A stretch of 64,000 bases of DNA from CAYMUR01 sp964393615 (GCA_964393615.1 CAYMUR010000018.1:6272-70271); one strand, 5' to 3'; counted from the first letter of the stretch, positions 1 through 9,506 are shown. Numbers and translations are program-made. Notes: a model not told the origin generated them from the sequence alone.

Positions 1-1158
1 TCCGCGGTCGACTTGCGCATGCGCAGCGACGTACCATTGGGAGCGTTTTTGTCAGGTGGTATGGATTCTTCGATTATCGTTGCTTTAATGCAGCAATTAA
101 ATTCGTCTCCTGTTAAAACGTTTTCGGTCGGTTTTCCGGTGGCCCAGTATGATGAGACTGATTATGCCCGTCGTGTTGCGGAGCACCTGGGTACGGAGCA
201 CCATGAATTTCAGATGGTTCCGGACTGTGTGGATGTCTTGCCAAAACTGGTCTGGAATTTTGACGAACCTTTTGGGGATAGTTCAGCGATTCCAACCTGG
301 TATTTATCGCAATGGACGCGTGAACATGTGACGGTGGCTTTAACAGGAGACGGTGGAGATGAATTGTTTGCCGGTTACAACCGCTATCGGGCAGTTCGTT
401 GGGGTCAACGATTTGATGCTTTGCCACGTATGATTCGCACGTTTGGCACGGCAAAGTGTTGGCAGTCACTGGTAGCCAGGCCGCGGCAAAAACAGAAATC
501 CCTAGTCCGCTTGTTGCATCGCTTTCTTACCGCTTTAGGACAGTCACCCGCACGTCGCTACCTACAATGGGTAGAAATATTCCATGAATCCCAGCGAGCA
601 GAACTATACAGCGACGAATTTCTGCACAAGCTTCCTGTGGTTGATCCAGCATCACTGTTGGAAGACGCATGGCGTCGTGCCACCACCCGCGATGACGTCA
701 CCAAGGCCTGCTTGGTGGATCTTGTTACCTACCTTCCCTGTGACTTGATGACCAAAGTCGATATGGCGTCCATGTCCCATGGTCTGGAATGTCGCCAACC
801 GATGCTGGATCATCGTTTGGTGGAATTGGCAATCCAAATGCCGATCCAGCTGAAAATGAATCGTTCCTATGGCAAACGCGTGCTCTGGCAGGCCCACCGA
901 CATTTGTTACCACCTGCCATTGGTAAACGGTCGAAAATGGGATTTGGCGTACCACTGGGACACTGGTTTCGTCATGAGCTTCGGGACATGTTGCATGATG
1001 TTCTTTTGGGGCCGGACCGTCGAACGGAAACGCTGCTAGATATCCATTCCGTTACACGCCTGATGGAGCAACACGATTCGGGCAGGTTTGACCATGGCTA
1101 TCGGCTCTGGGCACTTTTGGTGTTAGAACTTTGGATGCGCCAATGGTGTAATCCATAG
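1..1158 (+). CDS. asnB: Asparagine synthetase (glutamine-hydrolysing), C-terminal part
   Basis: This is the synthetase half of an AsnB-type enzyme, which makes asparagine from aspartate, ATP and glutamine-derived ammonia in the cytoplasm. The reading frame is open from base 1, so the N-terminal glutaminase domain with its catalytic Cys lies outside the window. The PP-loop SGGMDSS is visible around 52-72, and TGDGGDELFAGY, typical of this family, lies around 346-380. The C-terminal part with CRQPMLDHRLVELA is normal and ends at a TAG stop. In many bacteria such proteins sit in capsule or exopolysaccharide loci, but nothing in the window tells which role applies here. Family assignment is secure; the exact amidation substrate is not. 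Confidence 0.93.
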   Translation, partial: SAVDLRMRSDVPLGAFLSGGMDSSIIVALMQQLNSSPVKTFSVGFPVAQYDETDYARRVAEHLGTEHHEFQMVPDCVDVLPKLVWNFDEPFGDSSAIPTWYLSQWTREHVTVALTGDGGDELFAGYNRYRAVRWGQRFDALPRMIRTFGTAKCWQSLVARPRQKQKSLVRLLHRFLTALGQSPARRYLQWVEIFHESQRAELYSDEFLHKLPVVDPASLLEDAWRRATTRDDVTKACLVDLVTYLPCDLMTKVDMASMSHGLECRQPMLDHRLVELAIQMPIQLKMNRSYGKRVLWQAHRHLLPPAIGKRSKMGFGVPLGHWFRHELRDMLHDVLLGPDRRTETLLDIHSVTRLMEQHDSGRFDHGYRLWALLVLELWMRQWCNP

Positions 1159-1268
1159 AGACTGCAGTGCTGGCAGGGGTGACGTAGCGACCATTCATCT
1201 GGGTCTTTAGGTAATATGTCCAGGTAGGGAGACGGGCGGCCAGGGATCGAATGTTTACTATTGAGGCG

Positions 1269-1303
1269 CTGAATCGGGCCTGCGGAGAGATCCGACGATT
1301 CAG
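1269..1303. other. Inverted repeat, 8-bp arms, downstream of asnB
   Basis: CTGAATCG at 1269-1276 is perfectly complementary to CGATTCAG at 1296-1303, with a 19-nt loop. It lies in the 295-bp gap between asnB and the DUF481 gene. No T-tract follows closely, so it is not a convincing terminator. It may be a 5' leader structure or an operator. Confidence 0.35.
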
Positions 1304-1453
1304 TGTAGATTCATTGTTTTATGACAACGAGCGGTATCCTGTTAGCTTAAATGGACCTTGAACATTTAGGGCCAACTTTGCTAGAAGTCTATTTGCCAAT
1401 AACTTTCGGCGATTTTGCATCAGGAGGTCCAGGCTGTTGCTAAATATCGAAAA

Positions 1454-2458
1454 ATGAAGCTGCTCACCGGTTGTTGCTTTTTGCTTCTCGCAAATCTCTT
1501 GTTATGTCATGCGCAGTCGTTGGCTCAATCTAACGACCCGGTGATTTTTCGGCTACCACCAGTGGATCCAACGGACAACGACCCGCTAACAGAGACGTTA
1601 GCGAATGCAGGGGATGCTGATCAGTTGGTCTTAAACGCTCACCCAAGCGGTTGGGAATACGGTCAAACTCTGTTGGCCAAGAAAGACGAGATCACTTTTC
1701 AGGCCGAAAAGTTCGCGTCTGAGATTGAGTTTGCAGTGGTTGAAAAATTCGAATCGGAAAAAGAATCGCAGTGTGGCTGGTTTTCTCCTTCCTGGGGGGC
1801 GCCTTTCGAATTGTGGGATGGAGGTATTGAAGTCGGTATTAATGGCGCTCATGGGAATACGAACATGTTGTCGCTTACCACTGGAATCAATTTGACACGC
1901 ACCGATGGTCCTTCCGAAATGTTTTGGGAGTTGATCTATCTGAAAACAGAGACAAACGAAATTGAAACACAACACAACGCGATACTGAAGATCAACTATG
2001 ACTTGGAATTCAAAGAATCGGATTGGACTTGGTTTGCGAAGTTTTTTGGAGTATACGACGAGTTCAAGGCATTTGATGTCCGTTTGTCAGTGAACACGGG
2101 CGCTGGTTACAATTTAGTAAAGACCGACACAAAGCAGATGAAATTCCGTATTGGTGCTGGTTGGTCCCGCGAGATCAATGGACCGGATGATCGGTATGTT
2201 CCGGAAGCGACATTTGGAATCGGTTTTGAACGTGAACTTCCCGGTCAACAAAAACTGGTTCTCGATTCACAATACCTGCCTGAATGGGAGGACTTTTCCT
2301 TTTACCGCATGATTAACGATGCCCATTGGAAGATTTTACTTCACGAAGCATCTGACCTGCATCTTAAAATTGGTATCATCGATCGGTACGACAGTACACC
2401 TAATGGTGCTGATGCGAACGACTTGACCTATTCACTTTTACTGCTGTGGAAGATTTGA
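1454..2458 (+). CDS. DUF481-family outer membrane protein (YdiY-like)
   Basis: A predicted outer-membrane beta-barrel of 334 aa. A signal peptide is clear in residues 1-25 (MKLLTGCCFLLLANLLLC, then Ala-Gln). From about residue 115 the chain alternates short amphipathic strands such as GGIEVGINGAHGNTN, and ends SLLLLWKI, as in DUF481 (salt-induced outer-membrane protein) relatives. The ATG at 1454 is preferred because it starts the signal peptide. An upstream in-frame TTG at 1415 would add 13 polar residues, although a GGAGGT lies at 1423-1428, which is far (25 nt) from the ATG. It is transcribed alone. The transported or sensed ligand is unknown. Confidence 0.75.
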   Translation: MKLLTGCCFLLLANLLLCHAQSLAQSNDPVIFRLPPVDPTDNDPLTETLANAGDADQLVLNAHPSGWEYGQTLLAKKDEITFQAEKFASEIEFAVVEKFESEKESQCGWFSPSWGAPFELWDGGIEVGINGAHGNTNMLSLTTGINLTRTDGPSEMFWELIYLKTETNEIETQHNAILKINYDLEFKESDWTWFAKFFGVYDEFKAFDVRLSVNTGAGYNLVKTDTKQMKFRIGAGWSREINGPDDRYVPEATFGIGFERELPGQQKLVLDSQYLPEWEDFSFYRMINDAHWKILLHEASDLHLKIGIIDRYDSTPNGADANDLTYSLLLLWKI

Positions 2459-2604
2459 ACAGGTATGGTCGCAATCACCGCTGGCCATTCGCATTGCGCG
2501 ACCTGACAAAAATTGAGAGCCTGCGAAAAGGGTTTGCAGGTACTCATTTTCAAGCAGCTGTGGTGCCCGTACTGGCCCCTGAATCGCTTGTCAGACTTCG
2601 GCAA

Positions 2605-2634
2605 TATCGGCTTATCCGCGATAAAGTTTTTTTT
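2605..2634 (+). terminator. Weak candidate Rho-independent terminator
   Basis: TATCG at 2605-2609 pairs with CGATA at 2619-2623 and is followed by AAG and eight T (2627-2634). The stem is only 5 bp and AT-rich, so the call rests mainly on the T-tract and its position after the DUF481 gene. Confidence 0.3.
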
Positions 2635-2687
2635 CATAAATATTTGATTTTTTCCTGATCCCCCTTTCAGCCTAGGTTTAAGAGGCC

Positions 2688-2693
2688 TATAAT
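2688..2693 (+). promoter_or_regulatory. Candidate -10 box for the rpmI-rplT-pheST operon
   Basis: A perfect TATAAT lies 55 bp before the rpmI start. The region 17 bp upstream (2665-2670, TTTCAG) is a poor -35 match, so this is only a suggestion. infC, the usual first gene of this operon, is absent here, so a promoter directly before rpmI is expected. Confidence 0.4.
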
Positions 2694-2747
2694 CGCAAGA
2701 TTCCCAGTTCCTGTTTTCCACCCCTCCTGCCTTCATTGCCAAAACTG

Positions 2748-2951
2748 ATGCCAAAACAAAAAACACATAAAGGTACCAAGAAACGGTTCCGTCTGACCGC
2801 CAAGGGAAAGGCCAAGCATCGCCAAACTGGCACTAGCCATCTTGCGGCGAGGATGGACCAGAAGCGCAAACGCAATTTACGGGGCACGACCACCGTTTCC
2901 AAGGTGATGGAGAAGTCAATTCGCGAAGCGTTGGCAGGGAACAGTTATTGA
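2748..2951 (+). CDS. rpmI: Large ribosomal subunit protein bL35
   Basis: A small, very basic protein of 67 aa with the family start MPKQKTHKGTKKRF and a middle stretch KHRQTGTSHLAARMDQKRKR. It is a structural protein of the 50S subunit. The ATG at 2748 gives the conserved N-terminus; an in-frame TTG at 2736 would add four residues. It opens the rpmI-rplT-pheS-pheT order common in bacteria, but infC, normally just upstream, is missing. The TGA stop at 2949-2951 forms the first three bases of a 14-bp tandem repeat array, and the gap to rplT is 243 bp, much longer than usual. Confidence 0.95.
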   Translation: MPKQKTHKGTKKRFRLTAKGKAKHRQTGTSHLAARMDQKRKRNLRGTTTVSKVMEKSIREALAGNSY

Positions 2952-3014
2952 GCCACTGGTACTGAGCCACTGGTACTGAGCCACTGGTACTGAGCCACTG
3001 GTACTGAGCCACTG
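2949..3014 (+). repeat. Tandem repeat, 14-bp unit, 4.7 copies
   Basis: The unit TGAGCCACTGGTAC occurs four times without a mismatch (2949-2962, 2963-2976, 2977-2990, 2991-3004), followed by a 10-base partial copy (3005-3014). The first TGA is the rpmI stop codon. The array lies between two ribosomal protein genes that are normally close together. The perfect copies imply recent slippage or active maintenance. Confidence 0.95.
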
Positions 3015-3194
3015 AGAGGTAGGACCAGGGAACGTGGAACACACGGCTGTGGCCTGCAAGCGGCGCTGGATGTGGTTTGTTTGCGATATCATGGTAAATA
3101 AGTATTTGTAAATAAGAATATGAAGTGCACGGGCTGGACAACGCTTCTCGATTGAGAAGGGCCTTGATGTACCAAGAATGACGGGAAGTCTACG

Positions 3195-3551
3195 ATGAGA
3201 ACTACCAAAGGCCCGGCGCGCAACAAAGCCAAGCGTCGTCTGTTTCGTAAAGTCAAAGGTTACCGCGGTGGTCGAGGTAACTTGCTTCGTACTGCCAAAG
3301 AAACTTTGATTCGCGCAGGACAGTTTGCATTTCGTGATCGACGTGTTCGTAAGCGCGAATTTCGAAAACTATGGATCATTCGCATCAATGCGGCAGTACG
3401 CGAGCGCGGGATACGATACAGTACCTTTGTCCATGGCCTTCAGGAAGCCAATATTGAGTTGGATCGAAAGATGCTTTCCGAGATGGCAATACATGATCCA
3501 GCTGCCTTCGATGCAGTCGTCGAACAGGTCAAAGAGGCGATGGCTGCGTAA
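3195..3551 (+). CDS. rplT: Large ribosomal subunit protein bL20
   Basis: bL20 binds 23S rRNA early in 50S assembly and in some bacteria represses its own operon through an mRNA leader. The protein has the normal 118 aa and the conserved basic N-terminal arm (KAKRRLFRKVKGYRGGRGN), followed by the globular part with LWIIRINAAVRERGIRYS. The ATG is preceded by GGGAAG. pheS follows after about 155 bp. The long rpmI-rplT gap with tandem repeats could hold a leader element, but no L20-binding structure was recognised. Confidence 0.97.
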   Translation: MRTTKGPARNKAKRRLFRKVKGYRGGRGNLLRTAKETLIRAGQFAFRDRRVRKREFRKLWIIRINAAVRERGIRYSTFVHGLQEANIELDRKMLSEMAIHDPAAFDAVVEQVKEAMAA

Positions 3552-3706
3552 TGCAGCGAGTCTCCCGCTGTGTTGCTTTGCTTTCCACAGCCGAGCAGAG
3601 ACATTGTTGCGTTCTTGGTGGAGAAGTATTTTCTGGTTTTTCATTTTTGGTTTTGGAGACTGCTGGCCGGTCCGTTCCAACCCAAGTCGCTGCTCAGCTT
3701 ACAAGC

Positions 3707-4726
3707 ATGCAACTCTCTGAATTTCAACAACAACTCGACGATTTGAAGTGTTCTGCGCAAAAAGCCTTTGCCCAAGCGACAGATACGGAGTCGCTCGAAG
3801 CTGCGCGTGTACAATACGTGGGGTCGAAAAGTGGCGAATTGAAGACGTTGCAGAAGCTGCTGGGAAAGATTGCTAAATCGGAAAAACCTGCGGCGGGCAA
3901 GTCGTTCAATGAGGCAAAGCAACAGGTTGAATCCGCTTTGGCATCCAGTGTCTTGCGCCTCCAACAAGGCGCAGAGGTGGGGGATTGCCAGGACCAGTTT
4001 GATCCTACCATACCTGGCCCACGTCCTCGTCTGGGACATTTACACCCGATCACACAGACGATCGAGGAACTCAAAGATATTATGGGCCGACTTGGATTTT
4101 CCGTAGCCGAAGGGCCTGAAATCGAGGACGAATGGCACAATTTTGAAGCACTTAACATACCGCTATCGCATCCGGCGCGCGATCCGCTGGACAACTTTTA
4201 CCTTTCTGTTGGCGAAACGACCCATGGTCAAACCATGCTGATGCGGAGTCAGACGAGTACTGTGCAAATACGTGTCATGGAAAACAAGCCACCGCCAGTG
4301 CGAATTGTTTCCTTGGGGAGGGTGTATCGTCCTGACACGCCTGATGCAACGCACTTGCCGATGTTTCATCAGATTGAAGGTTTGCTGGTGGATCGGCAGG
4401 TTACCATGGCAGATCTCAAATCGGTACTACGGATGTTTGCCACCAGTTATTTAGGGACGGAAGTTCACGTGCGATTTCGTCCTTCGTTTTTTCCGTTTAC
4501 TGAACCGAGTGTCGAAGTCGACATGCGTTGGCAGGATCGTTGGCTGGAAATGGGCGGCGCAGGGATGATCGATCCGGCCGTGCTAAAATCAGTAGGTTAT
4601 GATCCCGAAGAAGTATCTGGTTTTGCGTTTGGACTCGGTATCGAACGGCTTTGTGCGCGCCGCCATGGTATCGATGACATTCGAGAGATTTACAAAAATG
4701 ACGTAAGGTTTTTACATCAGTTTTGA
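3707..4726 (+). CDS. pheS: Phenylalanine--tRNA ligase alpha subunit
   Basis: The catalytic subunit of the alpha2-beta2 enzyme that charges tRNA-Phe. At 339 aa it is close to the usual 330-350. Residues 1-90 form the N-terminal coiled coil. The catalytic part shows class II motifs: RVYRPDTPDATH, FRPSFFPFTEPSVEVD and the ATP-binding GLGIERL near the C-terminus. The frame is open upstream to 3551, but the ATG at 3707 gives the standard start of the coiled coil, and the extra 52 residues have no family counterpart. pheT follows after 48 bp. Confidence 0.96.
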   Translation: MQLSEFQQQLDDLKCSAQKAFAQATDTESLEAARVQYVGSKSGELKTLQKLLGKIAKSEKPAAGKSFNEAKQQVESALASSVLRLQQGAEVGDCQDQFDPTIPGPRPRLGHLHPITQTIEELKDIMGRLGFSVAEGPEIEDEWHNFEALNIPLSHPARDPLDNFYLSVGETTHGQTMLMRSQTSTVQIRVMENKPPPVRIVSLGRVYRPDTPDATHLPMFHQIEGLLVDRQVTMADLKSVLRMFATSYLGTEVHVRFRPSFFPFTEPSVEVDMRWQDRWLEMGGAGMIDPAVLKSVGYDPEEVSGFAFGLGIERLCARRHGIDDIREIYKNDVRFLHQF

Positions 4727-4774
4727 CCGCCCGGCGGTACAAAATGGATGTCATCACGTCGAGGAATCGCGACC

Positions 4775-6790
4775 ATGCTCGTTTCCTGGAATTGGCTCAG
4801 AGAATACCTCACTCTGGAAGTGGGTCCGGCCGAACTTGCCGATCGTTTGACGATGGCTGGTCTAAACCATGAAGGAAGTCATGAGGTGGGTGACGACTTG
4901 GCCATCGATCTGGAAGTTACCAGTAACCGTCCAGACTGCCTGGGACACATTGGTGTGGCGCGAGAGGCGAGTGTGTTGTTTCAACAGAAACTCCGGCTGC
5001 CTGAAGCGAAACCGCCTGCAGGCGAGACATCGGTTGACCAATGGGCCAACGTGACATTGGAGTGCCCTGATCTTTGTTATCGTTATACGGGCCGGATTAT
5101 TCGTGGTGTTCGGGTTGGTCCCAGTCCTGATTGGCTAGCGCAGCGATTACAAACGATTGGGATTGGGGTTGTTAACAATATTGTTGACATCACGAATTAT
5201 GTTTGCATGGAGTTCGGTCAACCATTGCATGCGTTTGACATGTCCAAATTACGGGACCGTCGCATTGTCGTGCGTCAAGCTGTGCCGCAGGAAACCTTGG
5301 TGGCCATCAATCATCGCACCTATACCCTTGATCCGGGCATGTGTGTTATCGCTGATGCTGAATGTGCTGTGGCATTGGGAGGTGTGATGGGAGGTGCTGA
5401 GACCGAAGTTACCGACAAAACGGTAGACTTATTGGTGGAGGCTGCGGAGTTTGACCCAGTATCGATACGCAATACAGCTCGTCAACTTAATTTACACAGT
5501 CCTTCGTCATATCGGTTTGAGAGAGGGGTGGATTCCCATGGTGTTGATTGGGCCAGTCGCCGTTGTTGCGAGTTGATCCTGGAACTGGCAGGGGGTGAAT
5601 TGGCAAGAGGAGTGATTGACGTGGGACGACCTCCATTGCCCCGCGAGCCGATTACATTGCGCATGAGCCAACTCCCACGGATTCTTGGCATCGATATGGA
5701 TCACGATATTGTTGCTCGTATCTTGCGTGAGCTGGGAAACCAGTCGACCTCGTGTGATGAACAATCAATCGAAGTCATTCCTCCGACTTGGCGCCGTGAC
5801 TTGTCACGGGAAATCGATTTGGTCGAAGAAGTAGCCAGAATCCATGGTTATGAAAATATACCGGAAGATGTGCGGGTGCCGATGGTGTCTTCGCATCGAT
5901 CGGATTCTGACCGTGCACTTGAAATCGTCCGTCGCGTGTTGACGGGTGCAGGTTTTGACGAGGCCATGACCTATAGTGTGGTTTCAGAAGAAGTCTCTAA
6001 TTGTTTTAGTCCTTGGACATCTGCATTGCCACTGCGTAGCAGTACGCCAATGTTAAAGGGAGCCGATTGTTTACGTCGCAGTCTCATTCCTAGCTTGTTA
6101 GGTGCTCGGCGTGTCAACGAATCGCTTTCGAATGATGCCATTGAGTTGTTTGAAACGGCGCGAGTTTATTGGTCTGAGAGCTCCGGTTTACCGCATGAAG
6201 AACTGATGTTAGGAATTACCAGCGGCGGTGATTTTTTATCGCTCAAAGGGGTGATCGAAAGTCTGGTGGCGGTTATCCAGCCAACGGCCACGCTTGCTGT
6301 CCGAGATGTGTCACATGAATTGTTGGATGAGACTCACAGTGCAGAATTGTGGATCGGTGAACAGCGGGTAGGTTATCTTGGCCAAGTCAGTGCAGCGGGA
6401 TTGAAACAAATGTCGTTGCGCACACCGGCAACCGTTGCGGAACTACAGTTTTCTGCATTGGCATCTCTGGCTGACCTTAAACGACAACACCGCAAACAAA
6501 GTCCTTATCCCGCCGTTGTGCGGGATCTCAACTTGGTAGTGGACGAACAGGTCCGCTGGCACGAGATTGATGACACCGTCCGTAGTACGGCAGGAGAATT
6601 GCTGGAATCGATTAACTTTCACGAACCGTATCGTGACCCAGACAAGGATGGGCCGGGCAAGAAGCGGTTGTTGTTTTCGGTGACGTTTCGTTCTCTCGAA
6701 CGTACACTGACTGGCGAAGAAATCGATGCTCTACGTGAAAACATTGTAAGTGCCTGCCACCAGAAGTGTGGTTCCAGTATGATTGATTAA
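4775..6790 (+). CDS. pheT: Phenylalanine--tRNA ligase beta subunit, short form
   Basis: The beta subunit of PheRS, needed for tRNA binding and for editing mischarged Tyr-tRNA. This copy has 671 aa against about 795 in E. coli. After the first about 40 residues (MLVSWNWLREYL to TMAGLNHEG) it runs directly into DLEVTSNRPDCLGHIGVARE, so the roughly 110-residue EMAP/OB tRNA-binding insertion of longer forms is missing. The B3/B4 editing region, the B5 domain, the catalytic-like core and the C-terminal anticodon-binding FDX-ACB domain (from about residue 580) are all present. The ATG at 4775 is chosen because it begins the conserved N-terminus; an in-frame start at 4748 adds nine residues. Confidence 0.95.
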   Translation: MLVSWNWLREYLTLEVGPAELADRLTMAGLNHEGSHEVGDDLAIDLEVTSNRPDCLGHIGVAREASVLFQQKLRLPEAKPPAGETSVDQWANVTLECPDLCYRYTGRIIRGVRVGPSPDWLAQRLQTIGIGVVNNIVDITNYVCMEFGQPLHAFDMSKLRDRRIVVRQAVPQETLVAINHRTYTLDPGMCVIADAECAVALGGVMGGAETEVTDKTVDLLVEAAEFDPVSIRNTARQLNLHSPSSYRFERGVDSHGVDWASRRCCELILELAGGELARGVIDVGRPPLPREPITLRMSQLPRILGIDMDHDIVARILRELGNQSTSCDEQSIEVIPPTWRRDLSREIDLVEEVARIHGYENIPEDVRVPMVSSHRSDSDRALEIVRRVLTGAGFDEAMTYSVVSEEVSNCFSPWTSALPLRSSTPMLKGADCLRRSLIPSLLGARRVNESLSNDAIELFETARVYWSESSGLPHEELMLGITSGGDFLSLKGVIESLVAVIQPTATLAVRDVSHELLDETHSAELWIGEQRVGYLGQVSAAGLKQMSLRTPATVAELQFSALASLADLKRQHRKQSPYPAVVRDLNLVVDEQVRWHEIDDTVRSTAGELLESINFHEPYRDPDKDGPGKKRLLFSVTFRSLERTLTGEEIDALRENIVSACHQKCGSSMID

Positions 6791-6825
6791 TGGGTGTCGG
6801 TTGACTGCCTTGGCACGTTGTATCA

Positions 6826-7827
6826 TTAATCGGATTGTTGTTTCGTAGGCCGTGGAGTCAGTAGGAGTGCCACCATGGTCAATGCGATACCTGTCATCTG
6901 TAGAGTTCCTGCTGGTTCGCCAAACAGAAAAATACCACACAAGGCACACAACATCACTTGGGAGGCAGTCAACAAATTGGCATGGATGACTGTCAAGTGC
7001 TGCAGCGATTTTCCCAGTGCATAAAAGGCGATGGCATTAAAAACACCAGCCAGAATCATTACCCACAGATTGTCTACCTCAAGAATCGTGCGAGAAGGCT
7101 GCGTGTGCCAACATGTCCATGTGCCGAGTACTACAACACCAGTCAGGCTGACCGTAAGAAGCGTGGCAATTAATGACGTGCCTTCGGACAATGCTCGGCG
7201 AATCACTACGTTACAAACGCTGTAACTGAATCCTGACAGACAGGCAGCCCCCAAACCGAATCCTAGTTGCCAGCGTGAAATTTGGCCAATATCCAGGTGG
7301 TGAATTGCCGCCACACTCTGGTCCGCCACCGCACTGAGTATCGCAATGGACAAGACAAGTAGTAGGATGGCTAGCGCGGAACTTGGGCGGATCGGTTCGG
7401 CCAGCCAAATTCGGGCCAGTACTGCCGATCCGATTAATAACATTCCCATGGAGAGTGGAACGCTTAAAGCCAGTCCAATCTGTCCCAAAGACCATTGAAA
7501 CGCGACGTTGCCAGTCAGCTGCATGAAAACGCCTGCCAGCACCAGACGAATGATCCAGTGCATCCTCAACAATGGGTGTAAGCCATACCGTATTTGCCAG
7601 ACCAAGGTGGTTCCTGTGACCAACACCAGAGGAATGGCTTTGACGAAGGAGACAAACACCGGATCATTCTCAATAGCCACTCTGCGTAGACAGATGTTGG
7701 CGGCTGTGTAACCTGCGGCGCTTACCATTCCAGCCACCACCCCTCGCACAAAAGAAGCATTTGTTTTAGTCGACATCTGGGGAGATGTAGATGACTTGGT
7801 CACAGGACGAGACAAACGGTCGGACAT
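6826..7827 (-). CDS. EamA-family (drug/metabolite) transporter
   Basis: A polytopic inner-membrane protein of 333 aa with about ten hydrophobic segments and the internal duplication typical of the DMT superfamily. Each half is about 140 aa, the second starting near GFGLGAACLSGFSYSVCNVVIRR. Residues 1-25 are polar and probably cytoplasmic. EamA proteins usually export amino acids, nucleobases or other small metabolites; the substrate cannot be read from the sequence. The gene converges on pheT, with only 35 bp between the stops. Confidence 0.85.
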   Translation of the reverse strand: MSDRLSRPVTKSSTSPQMSTKTNASFVRGVVAGMVSAAGYTAANICLRRVAIENDPVFVSFVKAIPLVLVTGTTLVWQIRYGLHPLLRMHWIIRLVLAGVFMQLTGNVAFQWSLGQIGLALSVPLSMGMLLIGSAVLARIWLAEPIRPSSALAILLLVLSIAILSAVADQSVAAIHHLDIGQISRWQLGFGLGAACLSGFSYSVCNVVIRRALSEGTSLIATLLTVSLTGVVVLGTWTCWHTQPSRTILEVDNLWVMILAGVFNAIAFYALGKSLQHLTVIHANLLTASQVMLCALCGIFLFGEPAGTLQMTGIALTMVALLLTPRPTKQQSD

Positions 7828-8374
7828 GGAGACCTTTGGATTTCGGTATATCGAATTTGCGGTGTTTCAAAAAGGGTTGCATGTTTTGGGCAATAGCCAA
7901 AACCATACTGACCGATGGAGGGCAGGAGTGAGGCGACCAGCGATTCCATGATTAGTTTGGAAGTGGTCCATTAGGATAGTCCTTTTGTACAAATGATTGT
8001 GCCTCATTAGAACTTATTGTAAAACATTAAAATATCAGCGGTTGGGGAAACTATCAAAATAAAAGGCCACCCGATTCATGAGTGGTTCCTGACCTTGGTA
8101 GCCAGCTCACCTATGGTGTGTATGCATTCCGTGGAAACTATAATTTTTGAATGGCTCTGGTTTCTGGCTACCGGTCTTCCAGGGAGTCGGTGGCAAACAT
8201 AGAGTGTTTACACCAGGTTCCCAAGGCGAATCGCATGAATCTGATGGGGTGCAGCAGACAGGAGATATCGAATTAAATAACTTCCTGTTAGCATATCATG
8301 ATTGCGTGTTCAACATCTGTTCCAGAGGGTCGACTTTGTTTTACTCCTGATCCATACATTCCGAGTTGGAGGTA
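7828..8374. other. Intergenic region, 547 bp, no gene seen
   Basis: The region lies between the divergent EamA and SDR genes and is AT-richer than its surroundings. Only short unconvincing frames are present. A TATAAT occurs around 8137 on the plus strand without a good -35. No tRNA or structured RNA was recognised. Confidence 0.6.
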
Positions 8375-9151
8375 ATGAACGTGAATTTACAAGGCAAGGT
8401 TGCATTGGTCACTGGTGCTGCAGGAGGCATTGGCCAGGGTTGTGCAGTGGAATTGGCTCGTTGTGGTGCCGATGTAGTGGTTAATGGTCGTCCAGGCGGG
8501 ACCAGTTTGTCGACGACATGTCAACAAATAGAGAGTTTGGGGAGCAAGGCGATACCGATCGAGGCGAATGCGTTTCAGCGATCTGACTGTGAACAAATGA
8601 TATCCCAAACGCTAAGTGCTGCCGGTAGGATTGACATTCTGGTTAGCAATCCAGCCAATGGTCACCGATGTGCATTTTTGGATTTTGATCCCGACGAATT
8701 TGAACGGAATATCAAAGGCACCCTGACAGCCGGTTTTCACATGGCACAGTTAGTTGCTCGGCACATGGTGGAGCGTGGCGAGGGTGGGAAAATTATTTTT
8801 ATCTCTAGCGTACATGCTGAAATGCCATACCCTCCGTGCGTTTCCTACAACGCTTCAAAAGCAGGGTTAAATCACATGTCCAGTTCGATAGCCGTGGAGT
8901 TGTTTAAACACCATATCAATGTCAACTGTATCAACCCGGGTTGGATTGATACGCCGGGAGAACGACGTGATTTTACCGAGGAACAGATTCAGCGTGAGGG
9001 TCGAAAACTCCCCTGGGGCCGTATGGGGACATCAGCGGATATTGGCCGTGCTGCGGCATTTTTAGCTTCCGATGACGCCGATTATATTACGGGTACTGCC
9101 CTCCGTGTCGATGGTGGATATGTCTACAAGGATGCGGCCCCGCCTGCCTGA
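8375..9151 (+). CDS. Short-chain dehydrogenase/reductase
   Basis: A classical SDR of 258 aa, an NAD(P)-dependent oxidoreductase of the cytoplasm. The Rossmann motif is TGAAGGIG (residues 12-19), and the catalytic Tyr-Lys pair is in YNASKAG. The preceding Ser is in the ISSVHAEM strand, and the C-terminal part has the INPGWIDT and GTALRVDGGY signatures. The NNAG motif is changed to SNPANG. GGAGG at 8368-8372 lies only 2 nt before the ATG at 8375 but 8 nt before an in-frame GTG at 8381, so translation may begin two codons later. It stands alone; the substrate is unknown. Confidence 0.88.
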   Translation: MNVNLQGKVALVTGAAGGIGQGCAVELARCGADVVVNGRPGGTSLSTTCQQIESLGSKAIPIEANAFQRSDCEQMISQTLSAAGRIDILVSNPANGHRCAFLDFDPDEFERNIKGTLTAGFHMAQLVARHMVERGEGGKIIFISSVHAEMPYPPCVSYNASKAGLNHMSSSIAVELFKHHINVNCINPGWIDTPGERRDFTEEQIQREGRKLPWGRMGTSADIGRAAAFLASDDADYITGTALRVDGGYVYKDAAPPA

Positions 9152-9506
9152 TTTGTGAGGTATTCCGTTTGGGTACCCTATTTGTCGTCAGTGCTGGTCA
9201 TGGAGTAAGGTTTTTCAGAAGTGTGTTTTCACATCGTTCATTCAGAAATCTTCTGAAGTTGACCGGTGGTGGTGAAGATCAGGTTGTAGACGACTTATCC
9301 TTCTGATCGCATCACAACAAAACCGGTTGCGATGTTCAGAATATCAGTCTTGCCGCTAGATGTTCGACAGCCACAACGACCGGCAGATCCGTTTGTGTTA
9401 CGATGCAATCAAGTCAGCGAGCCTTTGTTTCAGATAGAAATATTGGACCTGACTGAACCTGTCGATTGGGAACGACGCAAATCTATCTGTTTACGGAGGT
9501 ACTGAT
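9152..9506. other. Intergenic region, 355 bp
   Basis: No gene was seen. The last part contains the GGAGGT (9495-9500) that appears to serve the amidohydrolase start at 9507. Confidence 0.6.

Noticed and set aside
3551..3706. N-terminal extension of 52 residues on PheS
   Set aside because: The family starts at the ATG at 3707. The extension is Cys-rich and unlike any PheS.
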